A stretch of DNA of 64,000 nt from Mycobacterium sp. ACS1612. GTDB lineage: Bacteria > Actinomycetota > Actinomycetes > Mycobacteriales > Mycobacteriaceae. The stretch spans positions 124,001 to 188,000 of the forward strand of contig NZ_LZHZ01000051.1 in assembly GCF_001667505.1 (NCBI RefSeq), written 5' to 3'. The notes beneath the pieces are model-generated. The model saw only the letters and a list, made by a program, of their open reading frames with translations, ran no database searches and had not been told where the DNA came from. Both the position numbers and the translations under genes were made by a program. Each line of letters begins with the position of its first letter. Position 1 is the stretch's first letter. Of this stretch, positions 1-7,519 are shown piece by piece.

Positions 1-1388
1 CGGCGTCGTCGCGGTGCCTGGCCGCCTATGTCTATGCCGCGGCGGGTGAGGGCGAGTCGACCACCGACCTGGCGTGGGACGGCCAGACGATGATATGGGA
101 GAACGGCGTACGCCTGGTCCAGTCGGAGCGGTTCGCGCTGGGCGATCAGCGTTCGGTCGCCGACGTCGACCTGGAACTACTGCGCGCGGAGCGGCTTCGG
201 ATGGGCACTTTCGACGACAACCGCCTGCACCACGGCATCACCGCGGAATCGTTCCGCCGCATCGAATTCCAGCTCGACCCGCCCAGCGGTGACATCGGAT
301 TGCGCCGGGAGATCGAGCGGTTCCCGTTCGTGCCCGCGGATCCGCAACGCCTGGAACAGGATTGCTACGAGGCCTACAACATTCAGGTCGCTGGTCTGGA
401 ACAACGGCTGCGGGCACTGGACTATCCGAAGGTGGTGCTCGGGCTGTCCGGTGGGTTGGACTCCACCCACGCGTTGATTGTCGCTGCCCGCGCGATGGAC
501 CGAGAAGGCAGGCCGCGCAGCGACATTCTCGCGTTCACGCTGCCGGGCTTCGCCACGGGTGAGCGCACCAAGAGCAACGCGAACCGACTCGCCGAAGCGC
601 TTGGCGTGACGTTCGAGACCATCGACATCAAGGCCACCGCGGAACTGATGCTCAAGGAGATGGATCATCCGTTCGCCCGCGGTGAGAAGGTCTACGACGT
701 CACGTTCGAGAATGTGCAGGCGGGTCTGCGCACCGACTACCTGTTCCGGCTCGCCAACCAGCGTGGCGGCATTGTGCTCGGCACCGGCGACCTGTCTGAA
801 CTCGCCCTCGGCTGGTCCACTTACGGTGTGGGCGACCAGATGTCGCACTACAACGTCAACGGAGGCGTGCCGAAGACACTGATCCAGCACCTGATTCGCT
901 GGGTGATTTCGTCGAAGCAGTTCGACGACACCGTCAACGACGTGCTGCAGTCGGTCCTCGACACCGAGATCAGCCCGGAATTGGTCCCGGCGGGCGAGGA
1001 TGAGGAGATTCAGAGCAGCGAGTCCAAGGTCGGCCCGTATGTGCTGCAGGACTTTTCACTGTTTCAGGTGCTGCGGTTCGGGTTCCGCCCGTCGAAGGTC
1101 GCGTTCCTGGCGTGGCATGCCTGGAGCGACGCAGAACGCGGGGACTGGCCCGTCGGTTTTCCCGACCAGAAGCGACCGGCCTACTCGCTGAAGGAGATTC
1201 GGCACTGGCTGCAGGTGTTCGCGCAGCGCTTCTACTCGTTCTCCCAATTCAAGCGCTCGGCGCTGCCGAACGGGCCGAAGGTCTCGCACGGCGGATCGCT
1301 GTCGCCTCGCGGTGACTGGCGGGCGCCGTCGGACATGTCGGCCCGCGTCTGGCTGGACGAGATCGAGCGCGAGGTGCCCGAGGACTAA
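1..1388 (+). CDS. nadE: Glutamine-dependent NAD+ synthetase, 3' part (5' end outside window)
   Basis: Final step of NAD synthesis: amidates deamido-NAD (NaAD) with ATP and glutamine-derived ammonia. The frame is open from base 3, giving 461 visible residues. The first ~90 resemble the end of the nitrilase-like glutaminase domain ([14 protein letters not shown]). The synthetase domain follows, with its PP-loop SGGLDS at bases 447-464. The M. tuberculosis enzyme is about 679 residues, so roughly 218 residues, including the glutaminase Glu-Lys-Cys triad, lie upstream of the window. The listed start is the window edge, not a start codon. The TAA stop shares the bases CTAA with a possible minus-strand stop (see the 1385-1490 entry). 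Identity is firm from both the P-loop context and the neighbouring gene order. Confidence 0.95.
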   Translation, partial: ASSRCLAAYVYAAAGEGESTTDLAWDGQTMIWENGVRLVQSERFALGDQRSVADVDLELLRAERLRMGTFDDNRLHHGITAESFRRIEFQLDPPSGDIGLRREIERFPFVPADPQRLEQDCYEAYNIQVAGLEQRLRALDYPKVVLGLSGGLDSTHALIVAARAMDREGRPRSDILAFTLPGFATGERTKSNANRLAEALGVTFETIDIKATAELMLKEMDHPFARGEKVYDVTFENVQAGLRTDYLFRLANQRGGIVLGTGDLSELALGWSTYGVGDQMSHYNVNGGVPKTLIQHLIRWVISSKQFDDTVNDVLQSVLDTEISPELVPAGEDEEIQSSESKVGPYVLQDFSLFQVLRFGFRPSKVAFLAWHAWSDAERGDWPVGFPDQKRPAYSLKEIRHWLQVFAQRFYSFSQFKRSALPNGPKVSHGGSLSPRGDWRAPSDMSARVWLDEIEREVPED

Positions 1389-1490
1389 CGCGCTCTGGTG
1401 TAGCCGACCCAGCCCAGTGCCGAACCCGCAAGCACTCCGACTGTCGACCAACGGCGTCCAGAGCCAGCCCGCTTCCTGCTTGCTGTTCAT
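1385..1490 (-). other. Possible broken small membrane-protein frame
   Basis: In the 142-base gap between nadE and the PEBP gene, the minus strand has an ATG at 1490 (MNSKQEAG) in one frame. A neighbouring frame (GRRWSTVGVLAGSALGWVGY) ends in TAG at 1387-1385, tail-to-tail with the nadE stop. Deleting one copy of a tandem GGCT would join the two into a protein of about 33 residues with one hydrophobic stretch. It may be a decayed small gene or chance. No Shine-Dalgarno is convincing, and I do not assign a function. Confidence 0.2.
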
Positions 1491-1530
1491 CTACTTGCGT
1501 GCCACCTGACCCACGCTAGCGCGCCGGCGA

Positions 1531-2070
1531 TCAGCGTTCGTAGGTGCCCGTCAGCGCGCCGCGCGCGACGACGTGACCCGTCATCGCCGACAGCAATGCG
1601 TTGTGGTCGGCGACGTCGTCGCCGATCCGATGGTCGAGCGCGAACACCGAGAACCGATAGTGGTGCGGCCCGTGACCGGGAATCGGTCGCGGGCCGACGT
1701 AAGTGTCACCGAAGGCCTTGACGAGTCGCACGCCGGCGGTGCCGGGCTTCAACTCACCTTCTGCGAGCCCGCCGAGATCCGGCTCGAGCACCGCGATGGT
1801 GTGCATCAGCGGTTTGGGCATCGGCACGTCCAAATCGTCCATGATCAGCACCAACTGCTTGGCGTCGGCGGGCACGCCGGTCCACTGCAGCGCCGGGGAT
1901 ACGTTGTCACCGACGCCTTTTCCCGCGTGCTTCTGCGGGATCGCGGCGCCGTCGGTGAACGCCGGACTGGTGACCTCGATCGCGGCGCCACCGGAATACT
2001 CCGGTCTGGACAGCGGACTGCGGGCCTCACTCGCGCGGAACCGGCGGAGCAGCTTTCCTAGCAACGGCAT
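1531..2070 (-). CDS. YbhB/YbcL-type PEBP family protein
   Basis: 179-residue protein of the phosphatidylethanolamine-binding (RKIP/YbhB) family. The two ligand-pocket signatures are visible: DDLDVP near residue 80, and the GPRPIPGHGPHHYRF segment near residue 130. Bacterial members are cytoplasmic or secreted, and their ligand is usually unknown. I chose the ATG at 2070; a TTG at 2094 would add 8 residues and overlap the upstream gene. No signal peptide is evident, although the N-terminus is basic and hydrophobic (MPLLGKLLRRFR). It is the last gene of the minus-strand run that starts at cmtR, so it may be co-transcribed with the metal-efflux genes, but nothing in the sequence ties it to metals. 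Confidence 0.85.
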   Translation of the reverse strand: MPLLGKLLRRFRASEARSPLSRPEYSGGAAIEVTSPAFTDGAAIPQKHAGKGVGDNVSPALQWTGVPADAKQLVLIMDDLDVPMPKPLMHTIAVLEPDLGGLAEGELKPGTAGVRLVKAFGDTYVGPRPIPGHGPHHYRFSVFALDHRIGDDVADHNALLSAMTGHVVARGALTGTYER

Positions 2071-2080
2071 GCCCGGCAGT

Positions 2081-2610
2081 CTAGACGCGGCCAACCCCGG
2101 GAACGAAGCGGCCGACGTTTGCCAGATAGTCGCGGTAGGCGTCGCCGTGCTTGGACAGCAGGTGCGGCTCCTCGACGACGCGCACCTGCAACTCGATCGT
2201 CGCCGTCAACACCACGAACCCTGCGATCGCCGCCGGATTCGGTGTGATCAAAGCGATTCCGGCGCCGAACACGATCATCGCGGTGAAGATCGGATTGCGC
2301 ACCACACCGAACACACCGGAGCGCACCAGCGTGGTCGTCTCGCCGGGATCCACGCCGATACGCCACGAATCGCCCATGTCCAATTGCGCGTACACCGTTG
2401 CAGCGATGCCGATCAGCGCGATCGCGATGCCTGCCACCCGGAGCCACGGTGCGCTCAGCGCGGTGACCGGCGCCACCGAGCCGAGCCCGGGCTGCCGCTG
2501 ACACCCTTGAAGCCCGTCGATCCGGTGCGGCGTCGCTGTTCCCAACTGCGCCAACCGAATCCGAGCGTCGCGAATACCGCGAACAGGAGTAGCGAGATCA
2601 ATGGCAGCAT
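2081..2610 (-). pseudogene. Isoprenylcysteine-methyltransferase-like membrane protein, frameshifted
   Basis: The C-terminal part (about 130 residues, ending GDAYRDYLANVGRFVPGVGRV) is a typical ICMT/PEMT-type membrane methyltransferase, with the RNPIF and EEPHLL-x-HG-x-AYRDY motifs of the family. Its natural N-terminus lies in another frame: an ATG at 2610 opens MLPLISLLLFAVF, then a WRSWEQRRRTG-STGF stretch running to about 2482. The two frames meet at a tandem CTCGG repeat near 2475-2490. One open frame does run through from a GTG at 2617, but it would start with a non-hydrophobic, unfamily-like sequence. Family members usually have another membrane helix at the joint, so a small deletion may accompany the shift. 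The M. tuberculosis neighbour is recalled as Rv2437. A sequencing error is possible. Confidence 0.6.
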
Positions 2611-3203
2611 GGGTCACCTCGTTTCGCGTTGATGCCTTCGCGCACCGCGATCGCGGCGATGCCCAGTGCAGCGACAGGATCGGCCCACGACCAGCCGAAC
2701 AGGCTGTTCAACAGCAGACCCGCCAGCAGGATGGCGGACAGGTAGGTGCACAGCAGCGTCTGCTTCGAATCCGCAACTGCCGACACCGATCCGAACTCCT
2801 GGCCGGCGCGGCGTTGCGCCAACGACAGCACCGGCATGACGACCAGGCTGGCCGCAGCGAGAACGATGCCGACCAGCGACGGCCGAGCCTCGCTGACGCC
2901 GAACAGCGTCAGCACCGCGTCGACGGCGACGTAGGCGGCGAGCGCGAAGAACGACAACGCGATGAACCGCAACGCGGCCTTCTCTCGGGTCTCGGGGTCC
3001 TTGGCCGAGAACTGCCAGGCGACCGCCGCCGCCGAAGACACCTCGACGACCGAGTCCAGACCGAATCCGATCAACGCCGACGAGGACACGCGCGTGCCCT
3101 CGGCCATCGCGATCACCGCTTCGAGCACGTTGTAGGTGATGGTGGCAGCGACCAGTAATCGGATCCGCCGTCGCAGCGTCGCGCGCCGCACGTCGAGTCT
3201 CAC
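2598..3203 (-). CDS. CDF-like cation efflux protein
   Basis: 201-residue membrane protein with about six hydrophobic segments, resembling the transmembrane part of cation diffusion facilitators without the usual cytosolic C-terminal domain. Segment 2 carries GFGLDSVVEVSSA, where CDF proteins keep a metal-binding Asp. Segment 5 is followed by SWADPVAAL, again with an Asp in the usual place. The chain ends in CCH, a plausible metal ligand group. The GTG start at 3203 overlaps the stop of cmtR (GTGA), so translation is coupled. The likely role is export of a divalent or soft metal sensed by the CmtR-like regulator; the exact metal cannot be read from sequence. Its stop overlaps the start of the frameshifted methyltransferase by 13 bases. 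Confidence 0.8.
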   Translation of the reverse strand: MRLDVRRATLRRRIRLLVAATITYNVLEAVIAMAEGTRVSSSALIGFGLDSVVEVSSAAAVAWQFSAKDPETREKAALRFIALSFFALAAYVAVDAVLTLFGVSEARPSLVGIVLAAASLVVMPVLSLAQRRAGQEFGSVSAVADSKQTLLCTYLSAILLAGLLLNSLFGWSWADPVAALGIAAIAVREGINAKRGDPCCH

Positions 3204-3505
3204 GAGCAGCAGTTCGGGTCGACGGCGAGCACCAGACCGACGAGGTCGTCGAGCGCGTGCACGATCCGGGAATCGGCCAACTCGTAGCGGGTGCGGCGTC
3301 CCTCAGGCTGGGCCACCACCAGCCCGCAGCCACGCAGACAGGTCAGGTGGTTGGACAGGATCTGCCTCGACACCCCGATCTGCTCGGCCAACTCGGACGG
3401 ATAGCCGGGACCGTCGCGCAGCGTCAGCAAGATTCTGGTGCGAGTCGTGTCTGAGAGCGCGTAGCCGAACCGGGCGAGGGCGTCGATGCGCGTCGCAGTC
3501 TGCAT
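3200..3505 (-). CDS. cmtR: CmtR-type ArsR/SmtB metal-sensing repressor
   Basis: 101-residue winged-helix repressor. The recognition-helix region reads LTCLRGCGLV, with Cys56 and Cys60, and the chain ends PNCCS with Cys99 and Cys100. M. tuberculosis CmtR binds Cd(II)/Pb(II) through Cys57, Cys61 and Cys102, so the ligand set is conserved within one to three residues. DNA binding is expected to be lost on metal binding, releasing the downstream efflux gene. The ATG at 3505 has no Shine-Dalgarno but has a TACTAT hexamer seven bases upstream, inside a perfect palindrome (3513-3536). The operon order is cmtR, CDF exporter, methyltransferase remnant, PEBP. Cd/Pb as inducers is inferred from the family. 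Confidence 0.88.
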   Translation of the reverse strand: MQTATRIDALARFGYALSDTTRTRILLTLRDGPGYPSELAEQIGVSRQILSNHLTCLRGCGLVVAQPEGRRTRYELADSRIVHALDDLVGLVLAVDPNCCS

Positions 3506-3512
3506 GAGCCCA

Positions 3513-3536
3513 ATAGTACAGCAAAATCTGTACTAT
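3513..3536 (-). promoter_or_regulatory. Operator/promoter of cmtR
   Basis: Perfect inverted repeat: ATAGTACA, an 8-base A/T-rich spacer, then TGTACTAT. The proximal arm contains TACTAT, which sits 7 bases before the cmtR ATG and fits a mycobacterial -10 element for a leaderless transcript. A repressor bound here would cover the promoter, which suggests autoregulation. Confidence 0.8.
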
Positions 3537-3542
3537 TTCTCG

Positions 3543-3595
3543 GCGATTTCGGTGTGATGGGTAGCGCTGGGCGCGACCAGACACACCGAAATCGC
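3543..3595 (-). terminator. Long hairpin downstream of the enoyl-CoA hydratase gene
   Basis: Two perfect 14-base arms (GCGATTTCGGTGTG at 3543-3556 and its complement at 3582-3595) separated by 25 bases, starting 2 bases after the echA stop on the minus strand. No T-run follows, as is common for mycobacterial hairpin terminators. It would insulate cmtR from the echA operon. Confidence 0.55.
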
Positions 3596-3596
3596 T

Positions 3597-4418
3597 CTAG
3601 AGGCGGCCGTCGATGCGCAGGTCCGGGTGCACCCAGTCGGGGGAGCGGCGCTCCTTGAACGCGCGGAAGCCTTCCAACGCCTCGGGCGACGAATAGCTGG
3701 CCTGCATGCCGATGCGGTCGAACAACCCCATGTAGTTGTCGAGGCTGGACTTCACCACGCTGCGCGCCGCGGGCGCCGTCCGGCAGCACTGGCCGAGCAC
3801 CTCGCGGGCTTCGTCGAGCAGCGAGTCGTGCGGCACCACCCGCGCGACCATGCCCCACTCCTGCGCCTCGGCGGCGGTCAGCGTCCGACCGGTGAACATC
3901 AGGTCGCGGGTCCGCACCGGGCCGATCAGCCGGGCCAGCATCTGGCTGTAGTAGGTGTCGGCGATGCCGCGGAACAGTTCGGGCACGCGGAACGTCGCGC
4001 GGTCGCTGACCACGGCCATGTCGCTGCACAGCGCGATCTGCAGTCCGCCGCCCTGGCACAATCCGTTGACCGCACTCACCACCGGCTTCACCGACTGCCG
4101 CAGCGTCTCGAACGGCGTGGCGTCCATGCCGAGCGCCGACCCGAACGTCAGCCAGTTGTCCGAACCGTCGCCGCCGCCCATGTCGCCGCCTGGCGCGAAC
4201 ACGTCGCCGGTGCCGGTGATCAGCAGCCCCGCCAGGTCGGGATCGGCGTCGACGTGCCGGACGGCGTACCGGATGCCGAAGTACATCGCGGGCGTCATCG
4301 CGTTGCGGGCCTGCGGGCGATCCAGCGTGCACACCCCGACCGGCCCCTCGCGGGTGAAGTGCAGATACGGCGTGCCGAGCCAGTCGCCCTCCGGTGGACG
4401 CGGCGTGGTTGACGTCAT
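3597..4418 (-). CDS. Enoyl-CoA hydratase/isomerase family protein
   Basis: 273-residue crotonase-fold protein. The oxyanion-hole segments are visible: RPQARNAMT near residue 40, FAPGGDMGGG near residue 80, and LCQGGGLQIALCSD near residue 125. A Glu in the PELFRGI segment (about residue 150) lies at a catalytic position of hydratases. Substrate cannot be predicted, since crotonases include hydratases, isomerases and hydrolases. The ATG at 4418 overlaps the ribokinase TGA (ATGA), with a GAAAGG Shine-Dalgarno upstream, so it is translationally coupled to rbsK. That partnership is odd functionally. A 14-base hairpin lies directly after the stop. Confidence 0.85.
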   Translation of the reverse strand: MTSTTPRPPEGDWLGTPYLHFTREGPVGVCTLDRPQARNAMTPAMYFGIRYAVRHVDADPDLAGLLITGTGDVFAPGGDMGGGDGSDNWLTFGSALGMDATPFETLRQSVKPVVSAVNGLCQGGGLQIALCSDMAVVSDRATFRVPELFRGIADTYYSQMLARLIGPVRTRDLMFTGRTLTAAEAQEWGMVARVVPHDSLLDEAREVLGQCCRTAPAARSVVKSSLDNYMGLFDRIGMQASYSSPEALEGFRAFKERRSPDWVHPDLRIDGRL

Positions 4419-5287
4419 AACTGCCTTTCTCTGTCGGCTACTGCGTCGTCGATGGCCTCCGCGTAGGGCGCGCAATCACCCGCACCCGGCACCAGCGTCG
4501 AGAGGGCGCCTGCCGCGCAGGCCCGGCGCAGCGCACCCTCGTGCCCGTCCCGCCATCCGGCGGCCAACACGCCGGCGAACACGTCGCCTGCGCCGGTGGT
4601 GTCGACGGCCTCGACAGCAGGCGTTGGCACGTCGAACCGCTCGTCGTCACCGAGGTAGCTGGCCCCGCGCGCGCCGCGGGTGATCACCAAATGCGGTACC
4701 GGCCAATGCCATTCACGCGCCTCGGCCTCGTTGACGACGACCACGTCGGCGAGTTCGGACAGCGCCAGCAGCTGGTGGGGTCGGGCGCCTGCCGGCGACG
4801 CGTTGAGCATCACCACCGCGTCGGCCGCCCGCGCGACACCGGCGGCCGCGATGGCCGTCGCGATCGGGATCTCCAGTTGCAGCAGCACCACGTCGCTGTC
4901 GGCGATGACCGCGCGCGCGTCGGGGGAGGTCACTGTCAGATGCGCGTTGGCGCCGGGCGCCACCACGATCATGTTCTCGGCCGCCGAGTCGACGATGATC
5001 GCCGCAGACCCGCTCGGACCCGGCACGGTGATCACGCCGTCCAACCCCACCTCGTTGTCGCGGAGGTGGGCGCGCAACTGGTCGGCCGCGGCGTCCGCGC
5101 CGAGCGCCGCCACGAGCTGCACGGTCGCGCCCGCTCGCGCCGCCGCGACCGCTTGGTTACCGCCCTTGCCGCCCGGTGCCGGCGACAGCGACGACGCGAG
5201 CACGGTCTGGCCCGGGCGCGGCAACGTATCCACGGTGAAGGTGAGATCGGCGTTGACACTGCCCACGACACAGACCCGCGTCACCAT
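4415..5287 (-). CDS. rbsK: Ribokinase (PfkB family)
   Basis: 290-residue PfkB sugar kinase. The N-terminal GGKGGNQAVAAARAGA motif (about residue 40) and the C-terminal DTTGAGDVFAG motif (about residue 230) with the catalytic Asp are both intact. Ribose is the likely substrate, to ribose-5-phosphate, but other pentose or nucleoside kinases share these motifs. The position next to proA, as recalled for M. tuberculosis Rv2436, supports rbsK. I chose the ATG at 5287: the sequence before it does not look like protein, and a TAGCGT hexamer sits 8 bases upstream. It is divergent from proA with 75 bases between the starts, and its stop overlaps the echA start. Confidence 0.88.
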   Translation of the reverse strand: MVTRVCVVGSVNADLTFTVDTLPRPGQTVLASSLSPAPGGKGGNQAVAAARAGATVQLVAALGADAAADQLRAHLRDNEVGLDGVITVPGPSGSAAIIVDSAAENMIVVAPGANAHLTVTSPDARAVIADSDVVLLQLEIPIATAIAAAGVARAADAVVMLNASPAGARPHQLLALSELADVVVVNEAEAREWHWPVPHLVITRGARGASYLGDDERFDVPTPAVEAVDTTGAGDVFAGVLAAGWRDGHEGALRRACAAGALSTLVPGAGDCAPYAEAIDDAVADRERQL

Positions 5288-5295
5288 AAGCCTCA

Positions 5296-5301
5296 ACGCT
5301 A
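5296..5301 (-). promoter_or_regulatory. -10 element of rbsK (leaderless)
   Basis: TAGCGT, 8 bases before the ATG at 5287, with no Shine-Dalgarno between. Confidence 0.45.
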
Positions 5302-5350
5302 GCCCAGCCCGGTCGACCTGACACCTGTCGAGCGGTTCCGGCATGTCCGA

Positions 5351-5356
5351 TACGCT
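5351..5356 (+). promoter_or_regulatory. -10 element of proA (leaderless)
   Basis: TACGCT, 6 bases before the proA ATG. The spacing puts the predicted transcript start at or next to the start codon. Confidence 0.55.
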
Positions 5357-5362
5357 GGGTCG

Positions 5363-6610
5363 ATGAGTGTGCAGGCACCAGCGGTCTCCGACCTGCGTGA
5401 GCAGGTGCACGCCGCGGCGCGTCGGGCCCGCGTCGCCGCCCGCGCGTTGGCCACGCTGAGTACCGAGACGAAGAATTGCGCGTTGCACGCGGCGGCCGAC
5501 AATCTGCTGCGCGACGCGGGCTCCATCCTGAACGCCAACGCCGAGGATCTGGCCGCGGCAAAGGCGGCGGGAACCCCTGACGCGATGCTCGACCGGCTCG
5601 CGCTGAACCCGAATCGAATCGACGGCATCGCCTCGGGCCTGCGTCAGGTGGCGGGTCTACCCGATCCGATCGGTGAGGTGCTGCGCGGCCGCACCCTGCC
5701 CAACGGTCTGCAGCTGCGTCAGCAGCGCGTGCCGCTGGGCGTGGTCGGCATCGTCTACGAGGGCAGGCCCAACGTGACCGTCGACGCGTTCGGGTTGACG
5801 TTGAAGTCGGGTAACGCGGTGCTGCTGCGCGGTAGTTCGTCGGCGGCGCGCTCGAATGCTGCACTGGTGAAGGCGCTTCGCGATGCGCTGGAGCTGGAGA
5901 ACCGCAACCCCGATGCGGTGCAGTTGCTTCCGAGCGAAGACCGTACCAGCGTGACGCATCTGATCCAGGCACGGGGCCTGGTCGACGTGGTGATCCCGCG
6001 CGGCGGAGCCGGCCTGATCGATGCGGTGGTGCGCGACGCGATGGTGCCGACCATCGAGACCGGCGTCGGCAATTGCCATGTGTACGTTCACGAATCGGCC
6101 GACCTCGACGTGGCCGAGCGGATTCTGCTGAACGCCAAGACCCGTCGGGTGAGTGTCTGCAACGCCGCCGAGTCGCTGCTGATCGACAAGGCCATCGCCG
6201 ACCACGCGGTGCCGCGGCTGACCAAGGCGCTGCAGGACGCCGATGTCACCGTGCACACCGATCCGTCGGAGGAGGAACTGCGCGCCGAATTCCTGTCGAT
6301 GGACATCGCGCTGGCGGTGGTCGACGGTGTGGACGCCGCGATCGATCACATCAACGAGTACGGCACCGGCCACACGGAGGCCATCGTCGCGACCAATCTG
6401 GCTGCGGCGCAACGGTTCAGCGAGCGGGTCGATGCCGCCGCCGTGATGGTGAACGCGTCGACGGCCTTCACCGACGGTGAGCAGTTCGGGTTCGGCGCCG
6501 AGATCGGCATCTCGACCCAGAAGCTGCATGCCCGCGGACCGATGGGTCTGCCCGAATTGACGTCAACCAAGTGGATTGTGTGGGGAGACGGCCACACCCG
6601 CCCGGCTTAA
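5363..6610 (+). CDS. proA: Gamma-glutamyl phosphate reductase
   Basis: 415-residue cytosolic enzyme that reduces gamma-glutamyl phosphate with NADPH to glutamate semialdehyde, the second step of proline synthesis. It has the aldehyde-dehydrogenase fold. The catalytic Cys lies in [11 protein letters not shown] (about residue 265), the cofactor-binding segment includes [14 protein letters not shown] (about residue 132), and the [20 protein letters not shown] signature lies near the C-terminus. Length is normal for the family. proB is not in this window; in M. tuberculosis it lies on the far side of nadE. The ATG at 5363 has a TACGCT -10 six bases upstream. The MoxR gene begins 9 bases after the stop, so proA, moxR and the VWA gene may form one transcript. 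Confidence 0.97.
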   Translation: MSVQAPAVSDLREQVHAAARRARVAARALATLSTETKNCALHAAADNLLRDAGSILNANAEDLAAAKAAGTPDAMLDRLALNPNRIDGIASGLRQVAGLPDPIGEVLRGRTLPNGLQLRQQRVPLGVVGIVYEGRPNVTVDAFGLTLKSGNAVLLRGSSSAARSNAALVKALRDALELENRNPDAVQLLPSEDRTSVTHLIQARGLVDVVIPRGGAGLIDAVVRDAMVPTIETGVGNCHVYVHESADLDVAERILLNAKTRRVSVCNAAESLLIDKAIADHAVPRLTKALQDADVTVHTDPSEEELRAEFLSMDIALAVVDGVDAAIDHINEYGTGHTEAIVATNLAAAQRFSERVDAAAVMVNASTAFTDGEQFGFGAEIGISTQKLHARGPMGLPELTSTKWIVWGDGHTRPA

Positions 6611-6619
6611 GGAGCACAT

Positions 6620-7519
6620 GTGAGCGTCCCTGCGCGCCCGGCGCCGCTGTTCGCCGACATCGACGATGTCGCGCGGCGGCTGGCTGAAACCGGCTATCTG
6701 CCCGACACCGCCACCGCCACAGCGGTTTTCCTCGCCGATCGGCTGGGCAAGCCGCTGCTCGTCGAGGGTCCGGCAGGCGTCGGCAAGACCGAACTGGCGC
6801 GCGCCGTCGCGCAGGCCACCGGTTCCGGGCTGGTCCGGCTGCAGTGCTACGAGGGTGTCGACGAAGCGCGCGCTCTCTACGAGTGGAACCACGCCAAGCA
6901 GATCCTGCGCATCCAAGCGGGGCAGAGTTCGACTGCCGGCTCGGCCGGCGGCGACTGGGACCAGACCAAGATGGACGTGTTCAGCGAGGAGTTCCTGCTG
7001 TCCCGACCGCTGCTCACCGCCATCCGGCGCACGGAGCCCACCGTGCTGCTGATCGACGAGACCGACAAGGCCGACATCGAGATCGAGGGCCTGCTGCTGG
7101 AGGTGCTCTCCGACTTCGCGGTCACCGTGCCGGAACTCGGCACCATCACCGCCGAGCGCGCACCGCTGGTGGTGCTGACCTCAAACGCCACCCGGGAACT
7201 GTCCGAAGCGCTCAAGCGCCGATGCCTGTTCCTGCACATCGACTTCCCCGATCCCGACCTCGAGCGCCGCATCCTGCTGTCGCGGGTGCCCGAGTTACCG
7301 GAGCATCTGGCCGCCGAACTCGTCAAGATCATCGGCGTGCTGCGCGGCATGCAACTCAAGAAGCTGCCGTCGGTGGCCGAGACCATCGACTGGGGCCGCA
7401 CGGTGCTGGCACTGGGCATGGACACCATCGACGACGAGGTGATCGCGGCAACGCTGGGTGTGGTGCTCAAACACCAGTCCGACCAAGTGAAGGCGGCCGG
7501 GGAGCTGAGGCTGAACTGA
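6620..7519 (+). CDS. MoxR-type AAA+ ATPase
   Basis: 299-residue AAA+ ATPase of the MoxR family. Walker A is EGPAGVGKTELA (about residue 50), Walker B is VLLIDETDKAD (about residue 145), and sensor/arginine motifs follow (LKRRCLFLHIDFP). MoxR proteins act as chaperone-like ATPases that insert cofactors or assemble complexes together with VWA-domain partners. Here the partner gene begins within the stop codon (TGATG at 7517-7521). The start is a GTG at 6620 with a strong AAGGAG 5-6 bases upstream. The gene pair corresponds to recalled Rv2426c-Rv2425c beside proA in M. tuberculosis. The client of this pair is unknown. Confidence 0.9.
   Translation: MSVPARPAPLFADIDDVARRLAETGYLPDTATATAVFLADRLGKPLLVEGPAGVGKTELARAVAQATGSGLVRLQCYEGVDEARALYEWNHAKQILRIQAGQSSTAGSAGGDWDQTKMDVFSEEFLLSRPLLTAIRRTEPTVLLIDETDKADIEIEGLLLEVLSDFAVTVPELGTITAERAPLVVLTSNATRELSEALKRRCLFLHIDFPDPDLERRILLSRVPELPEHLAAELVKIIGVLRGMQLKKLPSVAETIDWGRTVLALGMDTIDDEVIAATLGVVLKHQSDQVKAAGELRLN

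Noticed and set aside
6844-7518. Upstream extension of the VWA gene frame over moxR
   Set aside because: The extension is an alternate-frame shadow of the MoxR ATPase. The true start is the ATG overlapping the moxR stop at 7519.
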